64,000 nt of DNA from Lepidodermella squamata (lineage: Eukaryota; Gastrotricha), in contig JBLDXI010000042.1 in assembly GCA_047495785.1 (NCBI GenBank), forward strand, positions 620,001 to 684,000, given 5' to 3'. Of the stretch, positions 1 through 10,564 are shown one piece after another (position 1 is the stretch's first letter; every line of letters begins with the position of its first letter). Below the pieces are notes generated by a model. That model searched no databases. It was not told where the DNA came from and was given only the letters and a program-made list of their open reading frames with translations. A program made the position numbers and the translations under genes.

Positions 1-1823
1 GAGCGATAAGCTTCTGGAATGGTGCCTTTGTTGACCATTTCGATGAGATCCTTCTTAAGACTGGAATCGATCGGCAATCGCTTTTCGTATTTTTGAACAA
101 GTTGGAAAGGAAACAAAATGACGTCTTTGTTGTAGCGCTTGGCGACGAAAGTATGAAAAGCCAAGTCGAAAGTTTTCTTGGTTTGGAGATAATTAGGGTA
201 GTCTTTCTCGTATCTGATCCAACATGGCTCCGACCATTTAACATCATTTTTCTGTTCGTCTTGCAAATACTGAGCGAACTTTGGTGACTTGTCAAAGCTG
301 AAGAAGCTTGCAAATTGCATTTCAGTTATGCTGTATGGTTTCACTTTCAAGCGGTTTGGTGTTTCCTCGCCGTACACTTCGAGTCTCAGATCAGCATCAA
401 TCGGAGCCTTCCGCGACGCGGCCACGATTTCTCTCCATTCATTTGAATAGCTGATGTTGACTCGTTTCTTAGCTTCCCTTTCAATAGTGGCATGCACGGA
501 ATCACATTCCATTTGCGAGTGGCCCGGCTCGAAAAACTTGTGATCGATGACTTTGAGATTACCTTTGGAATTGGACAAGGCTGCGAATAAAGCGTTGACA
601 ATGTACTGAGATTTGTTTTGGCTTCCAGTGCTGTCGCTCCATAGAATCAACTGCTCAACTTCGTCAGGAATCATTTCAGTGATGAATTTATAGAGACATG
701 AACCGACTTCATCCGTCCCACGACCCCCTTCTGTTTGATCCCACATGAAACAGTAGACATCTTTTGATGAAGTATCGTAGAAAGTCAGGTTTGAGGTGTG
801 GAACTTTTTTTTGTACATTATCGAGCAGCAAGGGCTTTCGAGGATTGACTGCATATCAAACTGGATGCACAAGATCAATCCTTTCGACTGTTTTGCTAGA
901 ATTTTGTCAGCATTCTTGGCATCTCTTGCAGCGTCTCTGTTGGATTCGTGGTTCCGTTTCTCCACGATCACTTCATGGGTGAACAGTTCATCCGGCAAAG
1001 TCGCAAATCGTGTGCATTTCTTGCAGGTGTCCTTCTTGGGATGACTGAAAGCGAGATTGGGAAAAGATCTCTTGAATATGGATCGGTAAGTAGCGTATTT
1101 GACGGGTTTCTCATCAGTACGCAGAGCCCAGTTTTGGTGTGCTATGCAGTACATTCGATGCATTTCCTTCAGATTGAGCGCGGACCCGAGATATTGCTTG
1201 CTAGTTTGACTTCTCGCATAATGACTGTCTAATCGCTCGAAAGAAGTGATGTGCTGATAAACAAATTTGTAAGAATTATCGCTGGTGGTATTCGGCGGCT
1301 TATGGCGACCGCGTTGATCTGGTATGATGTAGAAGCCGTCTTCGACTTTTTTCTCAACAGTTGTGTTTATAAAAGCGCGAGTTTCATCGAGCGCCTTCAG
1401 AAAGAAAGACCTGCATACTTCGATTGAGTCCCTAGATTGTGAAGGCGAAGGGGTTGCCAAGTAGTTGCCTGGTAAGTAATAATCAAATCTTCGAGGACCA
1501 TTCTCTCGTTTCTGTTTATAACTGACGTAACGGTTGATGAATGCTCGTCTAGCGTCGATAGATGCTCGGGACCAGTAAGTGTTAAAGCATTGTTTGACTG
1601 AATTTTCATTGAATTTCAAGGAGCATTTACGCCAGCAACCACACTTGAAGTAAACAGGCTTACGACCGGAATTTAACTTAGCGCTAACCCCTTTATCTGA
1701 CTGACGGTAGGGTTTCCCAGAGTTGCGCTTGCGTTTTCTTTCCATCGCTTGTTTGGATGGGCGGTGTCTAGAATCCACTATCCTCGGAGGAAACTGTTTC
1801 AGCCAATGGTCGTTATCAGTCAT
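1..1823 (-). CDS. Transposase-like protein with DUF7869-type signature, 3' end outside the window
   Basis: An uninterrupted reading frame starts at the ATG at 1823 (an in-frame TAA lies just upstream) and runs off the left edge, giving about 607 codons. Visible motifs in order: a basic N-terminus (about residues 28-45); a Cys cluster KCGCWRKC (about 60-67); HPKKDTCKKC (about 260-268); WDQTEGGRG; WSDSTGSQNK (about 395); and FFEPGHSQMECDSVH (about 428-442). This order (Cys pairs, Asp-rich SxxGSQNK, then GHSxMExDxxHxxIE) matches my memory of the DUF7869 family of arthropod and other metazoan multicopy proteins, which I regard as mobile-element derived with an RNase H-like fold. No terminal repeats were identified because the left end is outside. 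No host function is claimed. The ORF being open for its full length is unusual among the elements here and suggests a young copy. Confidence 0.65.
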   Translation of the reverse strand, partial: MTDNDHWLKQFPPRIVDSRHRPSKQAMERKRKRNSGKPYRQSDKGVSAKLNSGRKPVYFKCGCWRKCSLKFNENSVKQCFNTYWSRASIDARRAFINRYVSYKQKRENGPRRFDYYLPGNYLATPSPSQSRDSIEVCRSFFLKALDETRAFINTTVEKKVEDGFYIIPDQRGRHKPPNTTSDNSYKFVYQHITSFERLDSHYARSQTSKQYLGSALNLKEMHRMYCIAHQNWALRTDEKPVKYATYRSIFKRSFPNLAFSHPKKDTCKKCTRFATLPDELFTHEVIVEKRNHESNRDAARDAKNADKILAKQSKGLILCIQFDMQSILESPCCSIMYKKKFHTSNLTFYDTSSKDVYCFMWDQTEGGRGTDEVGSCLYKFITEMIPDEVEQLILWSDSTGSQNKSQYIVNALFAALSNSKGNLKVIDHKFFEPGHSQMECDSVHATIEREAKKRVNISYSNEWREIVAASRKAPIDADLRLEVYGEETPNRLKVKPYSITEMQFASFFSFDKSPKFAQYLQDEQKNDVKWSEPCWIRYEKDYPNYLQTKKTFDLAFHTFVAKRYNKDVILFPFQLVQKYEKRLPIDSSLKKDLIEMVNKGTIPEAYR

Positions 1824-3341
1824 CAGCTCAAATCGTTGTTAAAAATGAAACGTTGAATGCTTTAGTCCTAAATGACAAGCGTCATAAATTAAAATGTCAA
1901 GGATAGAAAACAGGGAGTTGTCGAAAGCCGAATTGCCAATCTGAGAAGTTCTGTTCTTGACCTAAGGCTGTATGACCTCAGATTTACAGCTACCGATGAA
2001 GGATTGCCCAACTGAGTAAAGATGGAAGTTAAAGTGGCCAGTAATCGGGAGTTTTAAATATCATAACAAAGCGATAGGTTCACTTTGTATATTGCTGTGA
2101 AAGGTATTTATCAGCCAAAACATAAACCAGAAATTCCAATAAATCGCGTTAGTTTTAACTGCAGCAGAAACTTGGGATGGGGTTATCCCAGTCGTATAAA
2201 AGCTGACCCTAGCACGTGAGTAGCATGTGATCGAACGGCCTAGGCATCTCAAAATCACCGTGTTCAATCCCAATAACCGCAACATCAATCATCCATGCAT
2301 TGAATGCGGCGTTTATCAAGCTGACAGGAAGGGTTGACAGGAAGGGTTGACAGGAAGCGTGAAACCGCCAAGCAAATCCTCCCTTCTTGAATGGGCCGCC
2401 ATTCACCGGTAATATATGGTAAAGATATTCCTACTCAGCGGCCAAAGCAATCATGGGAATAGTCGGCTCCTAAGCATTGTGAAGATGGCATGCGTCTGAT
2501 ACCAAATGCTAAATTTTAAAAGGCAATAAAGAGTACTTCTGGTTAGATCTAATTAAGAGACTGTTTCGATTGTTCGTAAGGCTTCGACCTTCGACCGTTA
2601 GTAGATTGTAGGATTCACGCACGATCGATAAGTCTATAGTTTCCGTCTAAGTAGCTGTCAAGTTCTAGGTGGAGTTTGAGCCCCAAACCGACAAACTTGG
2701 CTTTCTATCTTTGATCAGAAGTTGTGTTGTGTTTTGGAGGTGGTTGTTTGAGGAAAAGGGCGATAGTTTCAAATTATCCAGGGGCCCAAACCACATTATC
2801 AGCTTGATAAACGCCACAACAACGAAATAATGGAATATTTTCCTAACAGAGTAGCCAGCAGCCACTTTCGGAATCTCAGCCGAAACAACCTTTCTACCCT
2901 ATTTTTGCTGAAACCTCAAAACAGGAGTTTAACTTTGTGGTAAGCTCAGATTTCACTAAACTCCTAAAGAATCTGATAAGAAGCCTCTATCAATATATCG
3001 GAGATTCTAATCATTCTAGAAGAAAATTTTGCTGCGATTTTAAATGGACAACTATGGAAAACATTCCTACTCCGTCGAATGAACAGACCAGGTCAGAATT
3101 ACTAAAATCGTGGGTAATTTAAAGCACATGCTTTCAATGTCCTACTTTCAGCAAAAATGATGCGGGAGATCTAAGAAAGAATGATGATAAAAATGAAAAA
3201 ACAAGAGAACAAAATGCGCAAATATACCATGTTACTGCGGAAGAATCGATCGCTCTCGTCTGAGTGCATTCTCTTGTGCATGCACCAAAATGCTATTAGC
3301 CCTGTGTATAACCATATACTCGCATATACTCCGCACAGTTT
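1824..3341. other. Gene-free spacer with a 13-bp tandem repeat
   Basis: No coding region was recognised. At 2322-2357 a 13-bp unit (TGACAGGAAGGGT) is repeated almost three times. The remainder is unique-looking A+T-rich sequence. Confidence 0.5.
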
Positions 3342-4347
3342 TTATGGGCGTATATCAGAATGCAGCCTATCGGTCTGTTTTAGCGAAAAACCATCGATAT
3401 TGAGGCAAGCAATGCTTCCCATCAACGGCTCGACGGGAGTAGCCCAGGATCTATGAACAAAAAACGCATTCTCGTCAATAAACACTTCTGATTATTAGTA
3501 AAAGGTACAAACCCTGCTAAGTGGAATGAAGCGGATGTGGTAAACGGAGAGGCAGGCGGAAAATCCCCGGGTCCAGTTCTTAAATTACAAGTGATGTACA
3601 CTGTTCCTGCATCGGCGTCGTAACCTATCTTAAGATGGTGCCATGCGTTTTCAGCGGTTCCGTCACATTTAACTGATATATCAGCCGACCCATCGCCATA
3701 CGGCCTCAGCGTAAACGTTTGACCGACGTCGGCTGTAAGTCTGAAACCAGGCATCGATCCATCAGGAGCAAATTCGAGGATTGTGCCTTTCTGCGAAGCC
3801 GAAGCAGCGAACAAAAACATCGTGGAATTAGCGTTCAGCTTGAACTTCTCAGCAGTCGCAGTTATGGGATTGGTTGAGTTGTAGTAAAAAGCCGTGTTGG
3901 GTCGACCGAACTGCCCAGACACTTGTTTAAGAGCGGTATTTGTGAAATCAGCTCTAGGATCGATGCGGTCGTTCAGATCAGAAACTAAAGGCCAACTGGC
4001 AATTAACCCAGGCAGTCGAGAGTTTAACACGTCCATGGTCAAAATCTTTCCGAGCTGGATTTGAAGACACTTTTTGCGTAGAATCCATAATTGGTCCTCG
4101 GACATCAAGTGCTTGTGAAGCGAAAAACAAGCCAGCCTGCCTTTGAACGTGTCGGTTACGGCAAGTCCTCCGCCGAGTTTCATTTTTGAGCTGACTTGCG
4201 GTCTAAATCCGAGTAATGGTGCCGGGTCGACACGATTGTCTTGTAACATCAGTAAATTATCCGTATCAAAGTTGTAAGATATAGCGATGAAAGACCAATT
4301 CGGATCCACATTTGGCACAACCGTCATTTCTTGAGCGGTAAGCGGAC
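3342..4347 (-). pseudogene. Paralogue 1, detached 3' part (exons 13-14, laminin-G-like region)
   Basis: Two exons match the last two exons of the intact paralogues: 3513-4347 (277 whole codons plus split codons) and 3342-3450 (36 codons with TAA). Acceptor and donor positions and phases agree with paralogues 4 and 5: acceptor ATAG before GTCCGCTT, donor GCAGG/GTTTGT, acceptor CATAG before ATCCTGG. The protein ends with the family tail SWATPVEPLMGSIACLN, then a divergent short end. It keeps the family signatures VSSKMKLGG, LACFSLHKH, WPLVSDLNDR and LRPYGDGSAD. The sequence MDVLNSRLPGLIASWPLV is nearly identical to paralogue 5. Exon 12 does not lie upstream, so this piece cannot encode a complete protein. 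It is probably the 3' end of the gene whose exons 1-9 lie at 6978-8919. Confidence 0.85.
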
Positions 4348-4892
4348 CTATAAAGACAATCTCCGATGAATCATTTCGACAGGGTACGGAATATGGAGAA
4401 CTTCATATCAGAAACGTTTTCTCATTTTTTTCACGCAGTCAGGAAGAAAGGGGAGAGGGGAGTTGCTGTAAAAGTTCATATTCGAAGGGCGATATTTCCC
4501 TCTCAGTTGTCTTTCGGCCACTGCTAAATACGCTACATCAGCATCAAAAAATTGGTACGTGAGGGACGTGAATAAAAACATGAATATAGTTTCGGCACTT
4601 GCGAATAGTATGAAGTCTTCAATTCAATGGGGCTTAATCAAGGCTGGATTAAAATTCGGGTGGCCCCTGGGCACTTCCTGGTTGGTATATTTTTCCGCAA
4701 AACCGGTTGTCTAAAAGCCATGAGTCATTTTTCTGAAATTTAGGGCGCCTGAAGCAACGAAAATTCCATTTATTATTAAATTGTGTATTGACATTTCTTT
4801 AATTTCTCCTCAATTACAAAGCTCAACGACCGAGCCCAGAAAAAATATAGAATTGTCGCCAAAAATATAGGTCGAGTCGCTATGACAATTCG

Positions 4893-5248
4893 ATATTTGT
4901 ATGGTATGACATGAGTAAAACGTTTATATCTGTACGGAGCCGCCCGAGATTTACGAGTCGTGACGAGCCGGAGGCGAGTTGCGATGAGTAAATCGAGTGC
5001 GGCGAGTTCCATATATGAACGATTTACGAATGTTATACCGTAAAATTTAGAATTGTCGTCAAAAATATAGGTCGAGTTGCTTTGACAATTGGATATTTTA
5101 CGGTATAACATTCGTAAATCGTTCATATATGGAACTCGCCGCACTCGATTTACTCATCGCAACTCGCCTCCGGCTCGTCACGACTCGTAAATCTCGGGCG
5201 GCTCCGTACAGATATAAACGTTTTACTCATGTCATACCATACAAATAT
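4893..5248. repeat. Long hairpin: 154-bp inverted repeat with 48-bp loop
   Basis: The arm at 4893-5046 is the reverse complement of 5095-5248 with no mismatch that I noticed. The loop is 5047-5094. The loop is itself a degenerate direct copy of the sequence just left of the left arm (about 4850-4895), both containing AAAAATATAGGTCGAGT. The arms are G+C-richer (CGAGCCGGAGGCGAG) than their surroundings. Because the arms mirror each other, both strands show the same open reading frame, which is a by-product of symmetry. This looks like a foldback or MITE structure, or a recent inverted duplication. Confidence 0.85.
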
Positions 5249-6977
5249 AACACTGTGTCTATATTTTTAACCTTGAAACACAAATCTATATTTTTTCATA
5301 CTTCAAATATAGATTTGAGTATGAACTATATTTCTGATCTATATCTGAAATATAGATTCAGGTGTGTCTATATTTTTGACCTGGAAAATCTATATTTTGA
5401 ATATAGATGCCCATATCCAAGCCCAATACTTTCGAGTTCTTGGAACAGCCAATTCTAACGGAAAAACACAGGGATATAGTTTTCGCAACGCAATTTATTA
5501 TGAAAGAAAATGGAGAAATTCAATTTCGAGAATAATTTAGACGGGGAAAGCTTGGCAGGCGGGCAGCAAAAATTGGCCGTAGGAACTAGAATTTCTCAGA
5601 AAACTCCGGAAAATCGGGCAGCATTTCGTCCCCGCTGTGCATGAATTCGCAGCGATTCGTGGGTCGGATCGCGCAGAAGATCCTCGAACAGGTACGGTCA
5701 GCAAGTCACCTCCAAAAGCACCGGGAGCGCTGCGCAGAAGATCCAGAAAAATCCGACAGCATTTAGTCTTTAGTCCCCAACTCGCAGAAATCACCACCTG
5801 GGATTGCATCTTGCAGCACTTGGTCAGCGACAGTTCCGATTCGATTGCAGTGCAAAAATCGATGTCCCAAACACCGTTGCAACGCGCTTGTCCGAAACTG
5901 AGCCATTTTCAACGACCGGAGATGAAATCCAGACGGACTGTCATCGATTCTCGTGCATCGCATCCAGACGCGTGTCGTTCAAATCGAACCAGTTTCTTCA
6001 GGTTGTAAAGGCGCAAGGTTTTCGCGAACGAATTTCGAGGGAAGCAGGCTTCAGGGTTGATGGGTAATCGAGCCATTCGGCGTCGAATGCGGCAGGATTG
6101 TTCGAGACCAATTGTTGCCAATCGGAGCAGAATTCCGGGAGCATTTGTTCGCAAAATTCGAATATCATGATCGAAAATGGAAAGAAATGTTCAAACTTTA
6201 AGTCTTGACAAATAAAAACTGGCCCAGATTTGTAAGGTTTGGTCGGAGAGTTTGAGCCGAACTGAAGAAAGTAGACAAGTGCGAACGAAGCGAGCAATTT
6301 TTTTGAAAATTTTTTGGTCCAAAAGCTCTGTCCAAAGGCTGAAAAATTGATCGTTAAAGCCGGTTTCACAAATCATAAGGGTCCCCCCTTTGGAATTTTC
6401 CAACTAGATTCAGAAAATATGGGGGCCCTTGGGGCATAAGGGTCCCCCCTTTGGATTTTTCTCGAAGGGCCCGAAAATTGCGTTGTTTGCCTAATGAAAA
6501 ATCCGGCACTGAAACTGGGCGAAATTCAGCTCTTATCGGGTCGTTGATTTGTTGCGTAACAAAAATTTTTATAAGATCATCGCATCGGCTCGAGCAGTCC
6601 TTAATGCTGAATCGCCTCTTACTAGAAAATGTTGACGACTTACGCAACACGGCTAAATTCCGATCGGAAATGAGAGGTTGGAAGAATTTATTTGGAGAAT
6701 CAGTTGGCAGTTGGCAGTTGGGAGATCAAGATCAGGAACCAAAAAACAACAAACCCGAAATTTCGTTAGATCATGACTACTGCCGAAATTTAAAATTGTT
6801 AATAAATTAGTAAAAATTAGCCATGCAAAGTATTTTTCCTCCATTATTGGGACGCTTCATAATTGTTGCCAAAACAATCAACGAATTAGGTATGTAACAA
6901 AACTCCAGGAAATAACGAGGATAAAAGACTACAAGACTAAAAAAAGGTTTTTGTATCGTTTACATCGTCAAAAATAC
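5249..6977. repeat. Gene-free stretch with AT-rich palindromic and direct repeats
   Basis: From about 5254 to 5420, units resembling TCTATATTTT and AAATATAGAT alternate in both orientations. At about 6373-6400 and 6435-6460 there is a direct repeat beginning CATAAGGGTCCCCCCTTTGG. No exon of paralogue 1 (exons 10-12 are expected here) and no other coding sequence was found. Confidence 0.5.
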
Positions 6978-8919
6978 CGTAAATTCATCAGTAGCGTCCG
7001 TCTTGCAAGCGTCGTGATTTTCTTTGAACGACGTCGAGTTACCATAGATTTTAATCTGACGCAATGAAATACATTGTTGTGGATTCAAAACCTTATCGAG
7101 ACGATGGCCCAATTACCCGTGTGCCAGTCGTAAAAGCTCCATAGCACTGCTTGCCGTTGCTTGTTTCACACTTGGCGGCTCTCTGTGAAGGGTAAAAAAT
7201 CATTACATGCAATCTCAATTTTTACTTCGTCCCATTATTAGGTAGGTATAATGTAATTAATTTGTGGACAAATATGGCTGAATTATTACGAGAATAGCAT
7301 GAAAATGACATCGAGGAAGTCTTTACCCCTTTCAAGCAATTTTCCCTGTTGCTGAACGTAGCAGATGAAAATTCTCGGGTTTCAGTCCCAGCCTGGCAGC
7401 CAGTTGTCTCGAGACGGCAATCGATGAAGCTCCCGTTCGATGAGCTGAAGCACCTAACATGCGGTTTCTCGCTGTCTGGAACTTGAACTGTTACAATTCA
7501 ATATACAACATTCAACATTCGATGATTAAAAATCAAAATTGAAGAAAAACTCACGTGAAGTTCCCGAAATGCATTGACCAAGATTGCCAAATGGACTGCC
7601 ACTTGATTCGAGCTATCAGTATTTTGGTAACATGAGCATCGAAAATTCACACTTATAATTTCTAACCCAGTTCTCGGGGCAGGCGAAGTTGACTGGTACA
7701 CAAGTTTTCACCACTCCGTTGTCCGTGCATCGTTTAAAGGCTTGATTCTAATAAATACAATTTAAAAAGCAAAGGTAGCAAATAGCAAATAACGAAACAT
7801 TTACCGCGAATTTGGACCTCGCGCTGTTACAAGCGGCCAAGCTGTCTTTAAGTGTAATGTTTCTGTACCAAACAAGCTGGAATTGAATAAAGTGACAAAT
7901 TTAAATTAAAACCAACGCCGAGCAGTGGATTTACCTCGATTTCTCTGTCTGCAGCTTCCTCGTCACTCAATTGACACTTGCCCAGGCCGGGATTGCAACG
8001 TGGTGTTAGGGCGCCGTATTTGTAGCACATTTTAGCATTCTCATATTGTTACAAAATTGCAGCAAAAATGAGCGGCAAGTTAAATATTTCATACCCCCAA
8101 TCGGCAGGTTTGTAGATCTGGGAACAAGGGTCCCCACTAAGGAAAATAAATGGGAATTTATCAATGGAATTGGAGCGATTGGATAGGATCTTCAAGCAGA
8201 AAATAAAATTGAAGATTGAAGATTGAATTTTAAATTTTAAATCCTTCAATTCATTTTATTTTTTGTTGTGATTTAAGATAAAAACGTTCCTAAATCCTGA
8301 AAGCCATGAGATCGAAGTAAATGTTTTCATTAAATTCGGGTAAATACGGTAATATTGAAGATTCTATAATTTTTGAACACAATCGGCGTCCAATTTATTG
8401 AAGTTCCCTGTTTGACCTCATTTAAGACAACGTTAATACAATTTGGCTGAAAACGACAAAATCTGGCAAAAATAAAAGAAAACCCATTTCCTGCTCGGGA
8501 CAGGGCAGAGATTTTATTTGACTTTTGGCGAAATTCAAGTAAAATAAACAATTGCATAAAATAAACATGAATTAAAACAGGAATTTTGAGGAAAACTTAA
8601 ATATAAAATCATTCAATGAAGAACCTTCTTAAATCCTGAGAGCCTTGAAACTATTCAAAATTTATATCAAAACATAAATTACACCAAGAGGAATTTTGAG
8701 GTAAAATTTTCGATGTAGAGTAATTTATTCGATTTATTGAATAAAATGTTTAAAAAATACCTGGTATTCGGTGATAGGATCACAAGTTGGGTTGTTATCT
8801 CGGCATGAAGTGAATGCGTTGTTGGTCACTTGGAAGCATCGCTTGAAAACCTGGCCTGACCCCAAGACGATCAACGTGAACATAATCACGCAGATGATTT
8901 CAAAATTAAAGCTTCGCAT
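6978..8919 (-). pseudogene. Paralogue 1, 5' part (exons 1-9, signal peptide and Cys modules 1-5)
   Basis: Nine exons align with the intact genes, each with GT-AG borders and open frames: 8761-8919, 8095-8136, 7935-8039, 7805-7876, 7667-7747, 7555-7612, 7327-7487, 7117-7182 and 6978-7055. Exon 1 encodes a hydrophobic leader (starting MRSFNFEIICVIMF) followed by QVFKRCFQVTNNAF. Exon 2 reads WGPLFPDLQTCRLG, closest to paralogue 5 (WGPLFPDLQSCRLG) and unlike paralogues 2 and 4. Exon 9 has one extra codon. No exon 10-12 follows, and the next family sequence is exons 13-14 at 3342-4347, more than 2.6 kb away. The gene therefore lost Cys module 6 and the first half of LamG domain 1. The upstream promoter block is retained, so a truncated secreted Cys-rich protein could still be transcribed. 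Confidence 0.85.
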
Positions 8920-9689
8920 TGCTAGTTTATTCGAGAAAATAAAAACGAATAATGATAGGAGAGGCTGAATTCACTCGTTTAGGACTGGCCCGTGGCTCGT
9001 GCTAAAAAATGACATCACATTAGACAATTTTAAAAACAACATCACATGCAATTTTTGAACCAGACATGCTAGACAAAATTAGCACCGATTTAACCCGACA
9101 CGGCGATATCACAAAAGCAAGCGATATCATGATTTTGAACAAACGTCTATCGTTATGCGACATTTATTTTTTAAACTCTTCAGCTAATTTGAAACAATGG
9201 ACTTCGAAACTGTCGCTCATTTGAATTCGACTCGAATTGTCTCGGGATTTTGTGTGAAAAATTGGCCGTTTTCTACACCAAATCATTAATAATAACCGTT
9301 GATTTTTCCTTCAATGACTGAGCTTTTTTGAGCTTGGACGCTACAAGATATTTTCTATCACAGGACCCACTCACGATGTTGCCCTGGTATGAAAAAATGA
9401 AAATCACTGAATTTCGGACTTTGATTTTAGAGACAGAAGTATTTGAATATTTAAATTTTAAGAAATTAATTATGAGTTCGAGTTTTTATTGTAAGAATTT
9501 TCCCGCGCAATTTCCGAAAACTGAATTTTTCGTCAAATAACCAAAATTTCGACGTTTTCCATTCACAATTTGCCCCTCGTTTTAAAATAATCAGCTAGAC
9601 AAAAATGCTTCTTTCATCTGAAGGATAATTTAGAAATCAGAAAACCACGTCTGTTCTGGAGGTAGTTCAAATTCCTTTCGAATACTAGC
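8920..9689. other. Intergenic, nothing recognised beyond the promoter block
   Basis: A+T-rich sequence between paralogue 1 and the LINE relic. No conserved coding sequence was seen. Confidence 0.4.
8991..9002 (-). promoter_or_regulatory. Conserved upstream block of paralogue 1
   Basis: On the minus strand this reads GCACGAGCCACG, 72 bp upstream of the exon 1 ATG. The same core occurs 84-85 bp upstream of the ATG in paralogues 2, 4 and 5. It is probably a core promoter or 5'UTR element. The role is inferred. Confidence 0.5.
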
Positions 9690-10260
9690 ACGGCTTCAAA
9701 TATCACACATCACCAATCACACTCGGCGATGAAACCGGCAACAGCGACCAGGAAACAGCAAACATCTTTGCAAAGCACCTAGATGTACGGATGATCTCGC
9801 CAAAGCCCACTGGCATTTTCAACGCTAGCCTGAAAATTAGCGATTTACTTAAGATGTGGAACGTCACAGCCAGGACCATGATCCCTGAAGAAGGGACAGA
9901 AATCGCCAGGCCTGGTTACCGCCGTCTTGAACTGCCTGCCGAAGGTTTCAGAGAGGCTCGTCGCTCATCGTGTCCCAAAAAAATGATCAACAAGAAGATT
10001 ATTTCGAGAGAGAAGAGCGCGTATGATGGTGGAGTTCCGCAAGGCTCGCCACTCAGCCCCATCTTGTAGGTACACGCTGTACAAAGCCGACCTCGTTCGG
10101 GATCTTCCGAGCGACGTGCCTAACGGCGTGTTTGCTGACGACTTCGCTGCTGCGAAAAAGCACAAGAGCGAGAAAAGCGCGATCGATCAGGTGAATGATT
10201 CCCTCCAGAAAATTGGAAATTGGTTCAACAAGTGGCGGTTGAAAGTTAAGGTGTGCCTGG
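9690..10260 (+). pseudogene. LINE-type reverse transcriptase fragment
   Basis: The conserved RT block GGVPQGSPLSPIL (about 10030-10069) ends at a stop. In another frame it is followed by YTLYKADLVRDLP, then FADDFAAAKKH (about 10131-10160, the F/YADD catalytic box), then LQKIGNWFNKWRLKVK. This order (PQGSPLSPxL, ADD box, LQxxxxWxxxWxL) is the palm region of non-LTR retrotransposon RT (Jockey/CR1-like). At least one frameshift separates the blocks. No endonuclease domain or poly(A) tail was recognised. It is a dead relic lying 3' of paralogue 2. Confidence 0.75.
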
Positions 10261-10564
10261 GTGTCCCGATGCCAACCGCGGTAAGGCTCATAAAAGCCAC
10301 TACGAGGCCCTTCGGCCTTTGGGCTTTTAACTGGGTAAAAAAAACATACCAGAATTATACGTGAGACACTGTAAGGCCTTCAACATCCATGATTTATTTG
10401 ATAAACCAGTTTAACACATACTTGCCCCGTCCGGTATTCACACCCGGCACCCGGTATTGTATTTTCATGAATAGCTCACTAATTTCAACTGAGATATAAT
10501 TTTAAATATTGTGCAGCTGATGTTGCTGTATTGAGTTCACGTGGAATGACTGATACGTATATTT

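Noticed and set aside
4776-5458. Two frames on opposite strands with the same 40-residue peptide
   Set aside because: They mirror each other because of the perfect palindrome. No codon or domain evidence supports them.
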